Position numbers and translations under genes: made by a program
The notes under the pieces: generated by a model
The model's input: the letters and a program-made list of their open reading frames with translations, nothing else
The model's database searches: none
Told to the model about the DNA's origin: nothing
NCBI GenBank assembly: GCA_965222315.1
Contig: OZ244951.1
Span: forward strand, 3,658,001 to 3,722,000
From: JACKII01 sp965222315
Lineage (GTDB): Bacteria; Pseudomonadota; Alphaproteobacteria; Bin95
Direction: 5' to 3'
Length of the DNA: 64,000 nucleotides
Shown: one piece after another, positions 31,154 to 40,189 of the stretch
Layout: the number at the start of each line of letters is the position of its first letter
Position numbering within the stretch: position 1 is the first letter of the stretch

Positions 31154-31340
31154 CCGCCAAGTCCTCCATCACGGCGGATATCTGCGCCGGTTCGGTATCG
31201 AACATCGTGTCCGGGGCCAGCACCCCCAGGCTTTTCTTGGTGCGGGCGATCATGCGCACCGCCCGGTCGGCCGTCTCCGGCCCGCCGGGATAGCCCTGCC
31301 CGTCACTAAGCCAAACTAGCATTTGATCTCGATCAATCAT
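31146..31340 (-). CDS. Small AtzG/DUF4089-like subunit of an amidase
   Basis: 64-aa acidic helical protein, sized like GatC and AtzG. Its C-terminal FDTEPAQISAV resembles the conserved TEPA ending of DUF4089 proteins, which pair with AtzE-type amidases. Its stop overlaps the start of the amidase gene, pointing to translational coupling and a stable complex. The start at 31340 has GGAG eight bases upstream. The family call rests on size, ending and context. Confidence 0.6.
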   Translation of the reverse strand: MIDRDQMLVWLSDGQGYPGGPETADRAVRMIARTKKSLGVLAPDTMFDTEPAQISAVMEDLADD

Positions 31341-31408
31341 CAATCATACTCCGCCGAATTAGTCTGGAGTGTAAGACCCTATACAGGGCAAATCCAGGGA
31401 GACATGCC

Positions 31409-32221
31409 ATGCCGCAACAAGACCAGCCCGTGAACGCTAACTCAGCGATGCTGGGTTACCCGGTTAATGACATCGGTTTTGATAAGCCATGGGAGTGGCT
31501 GGCCGCCGGTTGGCGGGACATGTGGCGGGTCTGGCCCATATCCCTTGGCTACGGGACAGTGTTTGCTGCCCTGGCCTTCGGTCTGCTTGCAGGATTGATC
31601 TATGAAGGGTCGCAGTCGGTCATTCTGGCCTTTGCCGCGGGGTTTATGCTGATTGGCCCACTCATGGCGGTCGGCCTCTATGCCGCCAGCCGACGCTTGC
31701 AGAACAATGAGCCGGTTACCCTCGGGTCCGTCGCATTCGTCAAGACAGCTTCACCCCAACAACTGGCCTATATCGGCCTGATCCTGGCCATATTGTTCCT
31801 GTTCTGGGTCCATATCGGGATGCTGCTCTACGGGCTGTTTTTCAGCAATAACCAAATACCGACCTTGGCAGACTTCGTCCCGATGGTGCTGTTTAGCGCA
31901 GACGGCATCACCATGCTGATAATAGGCTCCATCGTTGGCGGCATCCTGGCGGTAACGGCATTTGCTCTGTCCGCTGTCAGCATCCCCCTGCTGATGGATC
32001 AGGACACGGACTTCCTGTCCGCCGTCGCGACCAGCATCAGAGCAATGATCCAAAACCCGAGGGCCATGCTTCTTTGGGCCGGCATGATAGCCTCCCTGAT
32101 GATCCTCGGCATGGCGACCGCCTTCATCGGTCTGATCATTACCTTCCCGCTGGTCGGCCACGCCACTTGGCATGCCTATAAGAGCATTGTGGTACTGGAA
32201 AGTGATGGGTCGAACCCTTGA
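31409..32221 (+). CDS. DUF2189 family integral membrane protein
   Basis: 270-aa inner-membrane protein with about six hydrophobic segments. It has the family layout. A soluble start ends in PWEWLAAGWRDMWRVWPISL, paired TM segments follow, and the middle has LIGPLMAVGLYAASRRLQNNEP. The C-terminus ends in FPLVGHATWHAY, typical of DUF2189. The function is unknown. It is divergent from the amidase pair and followed by a bidirectional terminator. Confidence 0.85.
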   Translation: MPQQDQPVNANSAMLGYPVNDIGFDKPWEWLAAGWRDMWRVWPISLGYGTVFAALAFGLLAGLIYEGSQSVILAFAAGFMLIGPLMAVGLYAASRRLQNNEPVTLGSVAFVKTASPQQLAYIGLILAILFLFWVHIGMLLYGLFFSNNQIPTLADFVPMVLFSADGITMLIIGSIVGGILAVTAFALSAVSIPLLMDQDTDFLSAVATSIRAMIQNPRAMLLWAGMIASLMILGMATAFIGLIITFPLVGHATWHAYKSIVVLESDGSNP

Positions 32222-32248
32222 GCGCTGCATTGAAAGCTTAAAATGAAA

Positions 32249-32273
32249 CAGCGGGTGCTGTTGGCACCCGCTG
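32249..32273. terminator. Bidirectional terminator
   Basis: 10-bp perfect stem (32249-32258 with 32264-32273) and five-base loop between convergent DUF2189 and fasciclin genes. On the minus strand it is followed by a T-rich run (TTTCATTTT), and on the plus strand by CTTCTTA. It probably ends both transcripts. Confidence 0.75.
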
Positions 32274-32301
32274 CTTCTTATCCAAGGCCGCTGAGGCCGG
32301 G

Positions 32302-32784
32302 TTACGGCAGAATAACAGCGTCTATCACGTGGATGACGCCGTTGGACGCGTCCACATCGGCGACAACGACGTTTGCCCCATCGATCTTGACACCGTCAGT
32401 CGCGTCGATCTCAGCGGTCGAGCCCTGTACGGTTTCAACCTCCAACTTTTTGCCGAGGATGTCAGCCGCCATGACCTTGCCAGGGATGACGTGATAGGTC
32501 AGCACCGCGACGAGTTTGTCCTTGTTTTCCGGCTTCAGCAAATCGTCGACGGTTCCGGCTGGCAACTTGGCAAAGGCCTCATCCGTCGGGGCAAAAACGG
32601 TGAACGGACCGTCGCCCTTCAGCGTTTCAACCAGCCCTGCGGCCTGCACAGCTGCAACCAGCGTGTTGAACGAACCGGCAGCAATGGCGGTGTCGACGAT
32701 GTCCTTCTCGGCGGCTTTGGCAGCGCCAAACCCTGCGGCCGTGATGGAAAAGGCAACCAAAAGGGTGCGGAAGATGCGAAACAT
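32302..32784 (-). CDS. Secreted fasciclin (FAS1) domain protein
   Basis: 160-aa exported protein with a signal peptide (cleavage near AKA-AEKD) and one FAS1 domain. Marks are FNTLVAAVQAAGLVETLKG, FTVFAPTDEAFAKLP and VLTYHVIPGKV, with the C-terminal GVIHVIDAVILP. The family is adhesion- or surface-related in bacteria, but the role here is unknown. The upstream 225 bp is AT-rich for this genome and probably holds its promoter. Confidence 0.93.
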   Translation of the reverse strand: MFRIFRTLLVAFSITAAGFGAAKAAEKDIVDTAIAAGSFNTLVAAVQAAGLVETLKGDGPFTVFAPTDEAFAKLPAGTVDDLLKPENKDKLVAVLTYHVIPGKVMAADILGKKLEVETVQGSTAEIDATDGVKIDGANVVVADVDASNGVIHVIDAVILP

Positions 32785-33009
32785 GCACGTTCTCCAGTTA
32801 TAGGTGAGTAACGTGAGCGATTACGCAGCCGGCTTTATCTTGGATTTTCACCCAACAATGACAAAGTTTTTAATTGAAATTGGCGAACATAAGATCAAAT
32901 CTCTTGATCGTTAAAATAATACCATGCGTCAATATTGCAGTGATCCAATTTTGACCCCTCCCTCAACGGAATCCCGACCGATAGAGGCGGTGGCATGACC
33001 GTTGGCTGC

Positions 33010-33432
33010 CTACCGCGGCAGCCCCTCCGCCTCGCGCCTGGCGTCCTCTTCAGTGGGGCGGCGGGTCATGAATGTGCCAAGCGCCATGGCGCACTCTACG
33101 CCTTCGTCGGTGTGGACCCGGCATTCGACCACGAACGTGCGGGCGCCGCCGCGGACAACCTTGGCTTCCGCCGTCAGCTTTTTGCCGCGGGCGGGCGCCA
33201 GATAGTTCACCTTCAATTCCAAGGTCACCGTATAGCGCTTGCGGGTACCGTAATTGCCACCCGCCGCCGCGGTGCCCATCGCGACATCGATCAGCGACGC
33301 CACCACGCCGCCATGGGCGACGTCGCGCACATTCACCTTATCCTCGTTCAGTTCGAGGGAAACGACAGCCCGGTCGTCTTCCATGACCTCATAGGTCAGG
33401 CCGAGCCATTTGCGGAAACCAACGTCAGACAA
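33010..33432 (-). CDS. PaaI-type hotdog-fold thioesterase
   Basis: 140-aa hotdog thioesterase. The helix motif VAHGGVVASLIDVAMG contains the conserved HGG and catalytic Asp region, and LELKVNYLAPARGKKLTAEA forms the following strands. It probably hydrolyses acyl-CoA or aryl-CoA. The start looks like TTG at 33432 with GGAGAG upstream. No operon partner overlaps it. Confidence 0.88.
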   Translation of the reverse strand: MSDVGFRKWLGLTYEVMEDDRAVVSLELNEDKVNVRDVAHGGVVASLIDVAMGTAAAGGNYGTRKRYTVTLELKVNYLAPARGKKLTAEAKVVRGGARTFVVECRVHTDEGVECAMALGTFMTRRPTEEDARREAEGLPR

Positions 33433-33515
33433 GAGGGACTCTCCGGAGCAAGGGCGGTGGAAGCAGTCAGGGAAATCCCCCTACTCCACCGCCGCCGCCA
33501 GAGCAACCAGCTCCC

Positions 33516-34061
33516 TTAGGATGGCCGCCGGTTCCGCCGCAGGCGAAGCGCCGTCAGCACACCCATGCCCGTTAGGGCCAAGGGCAAAGCACCCGGGACC
33601 GGCACCACTTCCGTGGGGTTGGGATTAATCGCGTATTTCGTGCCCGGCCCCAGATTGTTAAAATTCTCGTCGATCGCTTGGTAGTCGCCGGGGACGAGCG
33701 GGTCAGGGTCAGGGAACAGGGTCAAATCGCAGCCGAAGGCAACGCACACACCCACCACTGGCGCCGAGTTGGTGAAGGACGGCGTCGCCGTCGCCCAGGT
33801 AAACTCGTTCAGGGCGGTATCGTAGACAAAGTTCGTGGTCGCCGAGTCCATCGTGTCGAAATGAACGCCGTCTAGTGTCACCATCAGGTTGGTAACGAGC
33901 CCACCGCCAATAGGTGCCTGAAACGTACCGATGGCAGTGCCGCCGCCATTGCTGAAATCGATCTCATAGATCGCGGGCACCGCCAGGGCTGCACCGGGCA
34001 CAATTGCCAGGAGCAATGCTCCAGCAGCGGCATGACGGCAACGAGAAAACCAACTAGACAT
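33516..34061 (-). CDS. VPxxA/PEP-CTERM-like secreted protein
   Basis: 181-aa exported protein. A signal peptide ends near ALA-VPAIYEI. The body is beta-rich with two cysteines (VGVCVAFGC). The C-terminus reads VPVPGALPLAL, a hydrophobic span and the basic tail RLRRNRRPS, matching a VPLPA/PEP-CTERM-type sorting signal. The start at 34061 has GGAGG eight bases upstream. With the gene at 26477 it makes two exosortase-type substrates in this window. Its function is unknown. Confidence 0.78.
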   Translation of the reverse strand: MSSWFSRCRHAAAGALLLAIVPGAALAVPAIYEIDFSNGGGTAIGTFQAPIGGGLVTNLMVTLDGVHFDTMDSATTNFVYDTALNEFTWATATPSFTNSAPVVGVCVAFGCDLTLFPDPDPLVPGDYQAIDENFNNLGPGTKYAINPNPTEVVPVPGALPLALTGMGVLTALRLRRNRRPS

Positions 34062-34294
34062 CTCGGGTACCTCCACCAATTTGGCGGCGATCCATATGAA
34101 CGATCGCCGACGGTCGAATTACCCTCCCCCATTACGCAATAAATACACTACATTCATCGAATAATGAAGACGGTTGTGTGGAGGGAATTTATATCAATCA
34201 GAGTGCTATGCCTGTGAAGTCACTCACACAACCTTAGTTTCCATCGATTTTAAGCAACTTCACCTATTCAAGTACACATTTGGCGCATTGCTGC

Positions 34295-35899
34295 TCATGC
34301 TGCCTCCCCCAAAATCCACCCCGCGGCCCGCTCGCCGATCATGATGCTGGGCGCGTTCGTGTTACCACTCATCAGCGTTGGCATGATGGAGGCGTCGGCC
34401 ACGCGCAAGCCCTCAATCCCATGCACTTTCAGTTCGTTATTCACGACCGCCATCGGGTCGCTGCCCATTTTGCAGGTACCGACGGGATGGTAGGTGGTCT
34501 CTGCCGTCCGCTTTACCCAGTCGATGATTTCGTCATGGGTGTTCAGGTCCTCGCCCGGTCCTACCTCCGTCAGTTGAAGCTGCTGCATCGCCGGCGCGCG
34601 CATGATGGAGCGGGCGATGTTTACCGCGGACACGGTGATTTCCTCATCCACCCGGGCGGACAGGAAGTTGAAGCTGATCGCCGGGGCTTCGCGCGCATCG
34701 GCGGACGTTATATGGATGTGCCCCTTGCTCTCCGGCCGCATGGCATGAGCATAGCAGGTCATACCGGATTCTTTCGAAATGACCGGTCCTTTGGGCCGTG
34801 TCTCCGTCAGCATCGGCACCCAGCCCAGCAAGGCGTCCGGCGCATCCAACCCCTCGCGGGAGCGCACGAAGGCCCGCATCGGGGCACCCACCGACGTCAT
34901 CAGCCCCGGCTGGCCCATGACGTATTTCAGCGCCTGCCAAACCATGCCGAGGCCCTTGGCCCGGTCGTTCATGCTGTAGCCCTTGGCGCCGACTAGCCAC
35001 CTTGTGCGGGGCGCAAAGTGATCGCGCAGGTTCTCGCCGACGCCGGGCAGGTCGTGCACAACGTCGATGCCCAACCCGCGCAGCCGGTCGGCCTGGCCGA
35101 TGCCGGAAAGCTCCAGCAGCTGCGGGGAGTTGATCGAGCCCCCGCTGATAATGAGATCGCGGCCGGAGCCCGCCTCGCGCGGCTGACCGTTGACGCTGTA
35201 GCGGACACCGGCGCACCGCTTGCCCTCCAGGATCAGGCTCTGGGCGTGGGCGTTGGTCTCGATATGCAGGTTCGGACGTTTCCGGGCAGGCTCCAGATAA
35301 CAGGCGGCAGTGCTCATACGGCGGCGGCCAAAGACGGTCGCCTGGCTCATAGCGATGCCATCCTGCACCGCCCCGTTGTAGTCCGCATTGTAGGGGATGC
35401 CGACTTCCCCCGCAGCCTTGACCACGGTCGCAAGCAACGGATCGGTGACTTTCGGATTGGTCACCCGCAGCGGGCCGTTGCGCCCCCGGAATTCTTCCTC
35501 CCCCTCGATCGGTGTATAACTCTCCATGCGCTTGAAGTACGGAAGCACATCCCTATAGCTCCACCCCTGATTGCCCATCTGCGCCCAGGTATCATAGTCG
35601 TGGGACTGGCCCCGCACGAACGCCAGCCCGTTGATCGCGCTGGAGCCACCCAGCATCTTCCCCCGCGGCACGGCGAGCCGGCGGCCATTGGTGCCGGGTT
35701 CCGGCTGCCCCTCATACAGCCAGTTGACGGCGGGGTTCTTGATCAACTTGGCGTAGCCTACCGGAATGCGGGACCAGAAATGGCTGGCGGGCCCGGCCTC
35801 GAGGAGCAGCACACTGTTCTCCGGATCTTCCGACAGTCGGTAGGCCAGGGCCGCACCAGCCGAGCCTGCGCCGACAACGATGTAGTCATAGGTTTGCAT
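34295..35899 (-). CDS. GMC family FAD-dependent oxidoreductase (choline/alcohol dehydrogenase-like)
   Basis: 534-aa flavoenzyme of the glucose-methanol-choline family. The FAD-binding start is YIVVGAGSAGAALAYRLSED, then GGSSAINGLAFVRG, and the C-terminal catalytic His lies in TYHPVGTCKMG followed by RVADASIMPTLMSGNTNAP. The 534-aa length fits an alcohol or choline dehydrogenase. The substrate is not evident, as no betaine genes adjoin. The enoyl-CoA hydratase gene lies upstream on the same strand after about 116 bp. Confidence 0.92.
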   Translation of the reverse strand: MQTYDYIVVGAGSAGAALAYRLSEDPENSVLLLEAGPASHFWSRIPVGYAKLIKNPAVNWLYEGQPEPGTNGRRLAVPRGKMLGGSSAINGLAFVRGQSHDYDTWAQMGNQGWSYRDVLPYFKRMESYTPIEGEEEFRGRNGPLRVTNPKVTDPLLATVVKAAGEVGIPYNADYNGAVQDGIAMSQATVFGRRRMSTAACYLEPARKRPNLHIETNAHAQSLILEGKRCAGVRYSVNGQPREAGSGRDLIISGGSINSPQLLELSGIGQADRLRGLGIDVVHDLPGVGENLRDHFAPRTRWLVGAKGYSMNDRAKGLGMVWQALKYVMGQPGLMTSVGAPMRAFVRSREGLDAPDALLGWVPMLTETRPKGPVISKESGMTCYAHAMRPESKGHIHITSADAREAPAISFNFLSARVDEEITVSAVNIARSIMRAPAMQQLQLTEVGPGEDLNTHDEIIDWVKRTAETTYHPVGTCKMGSDPMAVVNNELKVHGIEGLRVADASIMPTLMSGNTNAPSIMIGERAAGWILGEAA

Positions 35900-36015
35900 A
35901 TTGAAGGTACCTTTATGGAAATGACTTCCGTACTGGTCGCGGCGCTTGCCGGTGTGCTGATTGCCTCAATTAGGAACAGCGAGGAAATCCCCGGCCGCAT
36001 AGCCAGGATACGAAC

Positions 36016-36786
36016 TTACCGGTCTTTGAACAGCGGTTGGCGCTTTTCCAGAAAAGCACCGGTTCCTTCTTTGGCGTCTTCCGTCGAGAACGAGATGGCG
36101 CTGAGCTCGGCCTCCGCTTTCAGGCCGTCGGCAAGCGGCAGGTCCATGGCGCGCATCACCGAATCGCGGACCAGCCGCAACGACGGCAGGCCGAAGCAGG
36201 TGAACTGACGGGCGTATTCCTTCGCGCCGTCCAGCAGGTCGCCCTCTGCCAACACCCGGTTGACCAGGCCGATGGCGAGCGCCTCCTCCGCATCGACGAA
36301 GCGGCCGGACATGGCCATATCCAGCGCCCGGCCAAGCCCCACCAGCCGCGGCAACCGCTGGGTGCCGCCATATCCCGGCACTGCGCCAAGCTTGATCTCC
36401 GGCAGGCCAAGCCTTGCCTTGGCAGAGGCCACGCGGAAGGTACAGGCCATGGCCAACTCCATGCCGCCGCCAAGCGCTAGTCCATTTACCACCGCAAATG
36501 AGGGAATAGGGAGTTCGCTCAGACGGTGAAACACGGTTTGACCGCGCCGCAATTGCTCGCGGAAGCCATGGGGCGGGAGCGACTGCAACTCGCTGATATC
36601 CGCGCCCGCACAGAACGCCCGGTCGCCCGACCCGGTGAACAGCACGGCGCGGGCGTCGGTCGCAACCGCTTCCGTAATGGCGGCGTCGATCTCCTCCACG
36701 ACGGAGAAGGACAGCGCGTTCAGCGCCTCCGGCCGGTTCAGGGTAACGAGGGCAAATTCGTCCGAGCGGGTGAGTTCGACGGGCAT
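36016..36786 (-). CDS. Enoyl-CoA hydratase/isomerase family protein
   Basis: Crotonase-fold enzyme, 256 aa. The oxyanion-hole segments are FCAGADISEL and NGLALGGGMELAMAC. Both catalytic glutamates of a hydratase are present (GGMELA and GLPEIKLG), followed by PGYGGTQRLPRLVG. This supports hydration of enoyl-CoA in fatty or branched acid catabolism. The start at 36786 has GGAG upstream. It shares direction and close spacing with the ridA-like gene. Confidence 0.92.
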   Translation of the reverse strand: MPVELTRSDEFALVTLNRPEALNALSFSVVEEIDAAITEAVATDARAVLFTGSGDRAFCAGADISELQSLPPHGFREQLRRGQTVFHRLSELPIPSFAVVNGLALGGGMELAMACTFRVASAKARLGLPEIKLGAVPGYGGTQRLPRLVGLGRALDMAMSGRFVDAEEALAIGLVNRVLAEGDLLDGAKEYARQFTCFGLPSLRLVRDSVMRAMDLPLADGLKAEAELSAISFSTEDAKEGTGAFLEKRQPLFKDR

Positions 36787-36844
36787 GGACTGGCTCCGGT
36801 GCAAAGGTATTTTCAGCCAGTATCCCTGCCGGAACACCTCCCGC

Positions 36845-37258
36845 CTAGTCCGGAATGATCGCTTCCACGTCGATTTCCATCTTCAGGTTCGGCTTGGCGA
36901 GGCCCGAGACGATAAGGCCGGTCGAACAGGGATGGATGTTTTTGAACCATCGGCCAAGCACGCGATAGACCGCCTCGCGGTATTCGCGGTCGGTGATGTA
37001 GACCGTGATCTTGCAGATGTGCTCCAGGCGGGAGCCGGCTTCCTCTAGCAGGGTTTTGACGTTCTGCATCGCCTGGTCCGCCTGGTCTCCAGGATCGTCG
37101 CCGGCGAAACTTCCATCCAGCGCTGTGCCGGTCTGGCCGCGCAGGAAGACATGATTGCCGGCCTTCACCACCATGCAGAGGTCGAAGTCGATGTCCTGGC
37201 CGAGATAGCCGGTATAGCGGTCTTGCATATTGAATTTGCGGAGGCGCTCATGGGCCAT
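36845..37258 (-). CDS. RidA family protein
   Basis: 137-aa YjgF/YER057c/UK114 (RidA) family member. Signatures are HVFLRGQTGTALDG, QAMQNVKTLLEEAGSRLEHI, CKITVYITDREYREAVY and the C-terminal AKPNLKMEIDVEAI. Canonical RidA hydrolyses reactive enamine or imine intermediates from PLP enzymes. Members with this longer N-terminus are often in catabolic clusters. It lies between a DMT transporter gene and an enoyl-CoA hydratase gene, all in one direction. Confidence 0.9.
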   Translation of the reverse strand: MAHERLRKFNMQDRYTGYLGQDIDFDLCMVVKAGNHVFLRGQTGTALDGSFAGDDPGDQADQAMQNVKTLLEEAGSRLEHICKITVYITDREYREAVYRVLGRWFKNIHPCSTGLIVSGLAKPNLKMEIDVEAIIPD

Positions 37259-37311
37259 GGTCGATGCTCCTGGGTTGGTTGTTGCGTTCAACTGGAACCC
37301 TAACCCCGGCG

Positions 37312-38184
37312 CTACGATCTGCGAACGATATTGTACCAGTTCGCCGCCACGATCAGCACCGTGCCAATGCCGGTATAGATGCTGGGAATCTCCGTATAGA
37401 GGAAGTAACCCAGCGCAGCGACCAGGGGAAACTGGATGTAGGTGACCGGCATGGCGATGGTGGCGTCGGCCTTGCTCATGCCGGTCGCCATGGCGAAGTG
37501 GGCCAACACGCCGGTGCTGCCGACGACGACAATCGGCAGGACGTCGCTCCAGCCTGGCCAGACCCATTCCTGCACCATCACAGTGAAGAACATGGCCATG
37601 GGAAGCTGGATCAGCATCATCCAATAGACTACCGTCATGGCGCTGTCTTTGATGGTCAATTGCTTGGCGAGGATCATGGAGCCCGCATAGCCCATCGCCC
37701 CGATCAGGGAGACGATGGTCGCATGATGAAACGGCACCGCGCCGGGTCGCAGGACGATCAGCACGCCGGCGAAGGCCAGGACGATGACCACCAGGCGCTG
37801 CACCGTCACCCGTTCTTTCAGATAGACAATCGCAAGGATCGCGCCCCAGAGCGGCACGGTCGCGTTCAGGCTGGTCACCAGTACCAGCGGCAGCAGGCCA
37901 AGAGCATAGAACCACGCATACTGGCCGACAAAATGCACGCTGTTCCGGACCAGGTGGCCCTTTTTCTGGTTTGTATGGAATTGAGAGAGCCGTCCAGACA
38001 TCACAATAATGGCAGCCGCCAGGAGCAGGCCGAAACCGCTGCGCCAGACCATGATGTTGGGCGTGTTGAAGCCGGAGAGATGAAGTTCGCGCGCGGCCAC
38101 GCCCATGGTCGTGAAGCAGCAGGCGGCCACTGCCATCCAGAAACAACCGACGATGGTGTCCCGCTTAGCGGAAGTCCCGTCCAT
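37312..38184 (-). CDS. EamA/DMT family transporter
   Basis: 290-aa transporter with ten predicted membrane segments in two EamA repeats. Landmarks are YALGLLPLVLVTSLNATVPL in the first repeat and ATGMSKADATIAMPVTYIQF in the second. The start at 38184 follows the aspartoacylase-like gene stop by 11 bp, so the two are probably an operon and may serve the same substrate. The specific compound is unknown. Confidence 0.87.
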   Translation of the reverse strand: MDGTSAKRDTIVGCFWMAVAACCFTTMGVAARELHLSGFNTPNIMVWRSGFGLLLAAAIIVMSGRLSQFHTNQKKGHLVRNSVHFVGQYAWFYALGLLPLVLVTSLNATVPLWGAILAIVYLKERVTVQRLVVIVLAFAGVLIVLRPGAVPFHHATIVSLIGAMGYAGSMILAKQLTIKDSAMTVVYWMMLIQLPMAMFFTVMVQEWVWPGWSDVLPIVVVGSTGVLAHFAMATGMSKADATIAMPVTYIQFPLVAALGYFLYTEIPSIYTGIGTVLIVAANWYNIVRRS

Positions 38185-38195
38185 AAGGCGGCGGC

Positions 38196-39146
38196 TTATC
38201 CGACCGGCTTGGCAAGCCGCAGCACCCGTTGCCCTGCCGAGGAACGGTGGTTGGGCATGACCAGCACGCAATTGTCGTAAGGGGTGACGACAGGCTCGTC
38301 GCCGTCATGGGCGATGACGGTGCCGGCCTTGGCGATGGTCTCCAAGCCGATATAGGGCTCGGCGAAGACGAAGCGGTCGGTCTTGGCCATCAGGCCATCG
38401 GTCACGTCCAGCACGGTCGGCGCGGGCGGGCTGGCCTCGTGAATGTGCGGGGCGGCCTCTGCCTGGTCGATAACACCCATGGCCACCAGGAAACGGAAGG
38501 TGGTGTCGATAGCGGCCTTGCGGGTGTAGTCGGCCCAATGCTGGCCGCATTCGACCAATTGGGCCGTCTTGTCGTTCGCGGTGTCGTTGAACGGCGTGTA
38601 CTCGATGATCCGCTTGCCCGCGTCATGCACCGGGCCGCCGATGCCATAGGCCGGGTAGCCGGTGCGGAGATAGGCTTGGCGCTCTTTCTCGTTGCCCCAG
38701 AACAAGGTGAGCGGCGGCGAGTTGGTGGACATGGAGTGAATGTCGAGCAGGTCGTCCACCTGATCGAAGATGGGCCGCATCTCCCGGCCTCTGCGCAGTT
38801 CCAACGAATCCTCATCGCTGTCGAGGCGCTCCTCAACCCAAAGGCGGTTGAAGTTTTCATCGATCTGGCGCGTCACCCAGGGATTGGCCGGATCGAAGCG
38901 GTTGTAGGCCTCGTAATTCGCGAAACCCAGAGTCAGCTTGCCCTGCTTCGGGCGGATGCGCAGCTTGAACAGCAGATCGACCGCAACCGCGCCGCAAAGC
39001 TCGTTGCCGTGCGTAACCGCGTTGACCATTACGTGGCGGCCAGGCTTGCCGCTGTCGAACGTGTGGACATAGGGCACGCCGGTATTGCCCTGGGCATAGG
39101 GCGTGATATCGGGCCAGGAATATTCAATCGGGAAATCGTCGGTCAT
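38196..39146 (-). CDS. Succinylglutamate desuccinylase/aspartoacylase family zinc hydrolase
   Basis: 316-aa M14-like zinc hydrolase. The zinc ligands are in NAVTHGNELCG (His and Glu) and LLDIHSMS (His), and substrate contacts are near NFNRLW. The C-terminal part holds the beta domain of AstE/AspA-like enzymes. It may deacylate N-acyl amino acids. The start at 39146 was taken for the family length. It is followed closely by a DMT exporter. Confidence 0.87.
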   Translation of the reverse strand: MTDDFPIEYSWPDITPYAQGNTGVPYVHTFDSGKPGRHVMVNAVTHGNELCGAVAVDLLFKLRIRPKQGKLTLGFANYEAYNRFDPANPWVTRQIDENFNRLWVEERLDSDEDSLELRRGREMRPIFDQVDDLLDIHSMSTNSPPLTLFWGNEKERQAYLRTGYPAYGIGGPVHDAGKRIIEYTPFNDTANDKTAQLVECGQHWADYTRKAAIDTTFRFLVAMGVIDQAEAAPHIHEASPPAPTVLDVTDGLMAKTDRFVFAEPYIGLETIAKAGTVIAHDGDEPVVTPYDNCVLVMPNHRSSAGQRVLRLAKPVG

Positions 39147-39283
39147 GGGCTGTGAGCGCTTCGGCATGCGGAAAGACCGGCCCATCATAGGCGGCAAGCG
39201 CGCCACCGCAATTGACTTGCGCAGGGCTGCGTGCATCCTCCACGCCAACGTCATATTTCACCAACGGGAAGGCGCACCAAGCC

Positions 39284-39910
39284 ATGATCCATCTATATTC
39301 CTGGAACACCTCCAACGGTCGCAAGATTTCGATCATGCTGGAAGAACTCGGCATGGAATACGAATGGCACCCGATCAATATCGGTAAGGACGAGCAGTTT
39401 CAGCCGCACTTCCTGAAGATCAGCCCGAACAACCGCATTCCGGCCATCATCGATACCGATGGCCCCGGCGGCGGCGAGTTTTCGATGTTCGAAAGCGGCG
39501 CGATCCTGATCTATCTGGCGGAAAAAGCTGGCAGCCCGCTCTGGCCGACCGAGCCGCGCAAGCGTTACGAGGTGCTGCAATGGCTGATGTGGCAGATGGG
39601 CGGCGTCGGCCCAATGCAGGGTCAGGCCCACCACTTCCGCCGCGCAGCCAAGGAAGAAATCCCCTATGGCATCAAACGCTATACGGACGAGACGCACCGG
39701 CTCTATGGCGTGATGAACAAGCAGCTGGAGGGCAAGGACTTCATCTGCGGCGACTACTCCATTGCCGACATCGCTATCTACCCATGGTGCCACCGGCACG
39801 ACTGGGTAGCCATGCCCTGGGACAAGCTGCCGAACGTCAAACGCTGGTTCGACATGATGAGCGAGCGCCCGGCGGTGCAACGCGGGCTTGAAGCGCAAGT
39901 ACCGAAGTAA
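39284..39910 (+). CDS. Nu-class glutathione S-transferase (YfcG/YghU-like)
   Basis: 208-aa GST closely resembling E. coli YfcG by motif. The N-terminal domain runs IHLYSWNTSNGRKISIMLEE and ISPNNRIPAIIDTDGP with FESGAILIYLAEK. The C-terminal domain has WQMGGVGPMQGQAHHF and YSIADIAIYPW. YfcG binds GSSG and reduces disulfides. The Thr/Asn start region (NTSNGRK) is kept. The start at 39284 is preceded by GAAGG. A pair of 115-bp repeats follows the stop. Confidence 0.92.
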   Translation: MIHLYSWNTSNGRKISIMLEELGMEYEWHPINIGKDEQFQPHFLKISPNNRIPAIIDTDGPGGGEFSMFESGAILIYLAEKAGSPLWPTEPRKRYEVLQWLMWQMGGVGPMQGQAHHFRRAAKEEIPYGIKRYTDETHRLYGVMNKQLEGKDFICGDYSIADIAIYPWCHRHDWVAMPWDKLPNVKRWFDMMSERPAVQRGLEAQVPK

Positions 39911-39925
39911 GGGATACCCCTTCCC

Positions 39926-40180
39926 CGTCATTTCCCTGACGAAAGTCAGAGCTCATTCCGGAGACCGCTCATTCGAAGTGCCAGGCGCTCTCGGGAAAAG
40001 CCTCTGGACTGGGCCCCAAATCAAGTTTGGGGCAGTGACGTGCGTTTGCGCCCACCCTCTGAACATTCCATTTCCCTGACGAAAGTCAGGGTCCACTCCA
40101 GAGACCGCTCATTCGAAGCGCCAGGCGCTCTCGGGAAAAGCCTCTCGAATGGGAACCAAATCAAGTGTGGGGCGATGAAG
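39926..40180. repeat. Two direct 115-bp repeats (period 140 bp)
   Basis: Copy 1 is at 39926-40040 and copy 2 at 40066-40180, separated by 25 bases. Each begins with CATTTCCCTGACGAAAGTCAG, shown here as CTGACGAAAGTCAG (a stem with a GAAA loop). Each ends near a second hairpin, CCCCAAA/TTTGGGG in copy 1 and degraded in copy 2. Copy 1 is bounded by CGTCA and TGACG. The layout resembles dispersed palindromic intergenic repeats of alphaproteobacteria. The 279-bp gap holds no gene. Confidence 0.8.
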
Positions 40181-40189
40181 TGCTGGTTT

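Noticed and set aside
39926..40180. CRISPR array
   Set aside because: Only two copies, each long and internally palindromic with one spacer. No cas genes.
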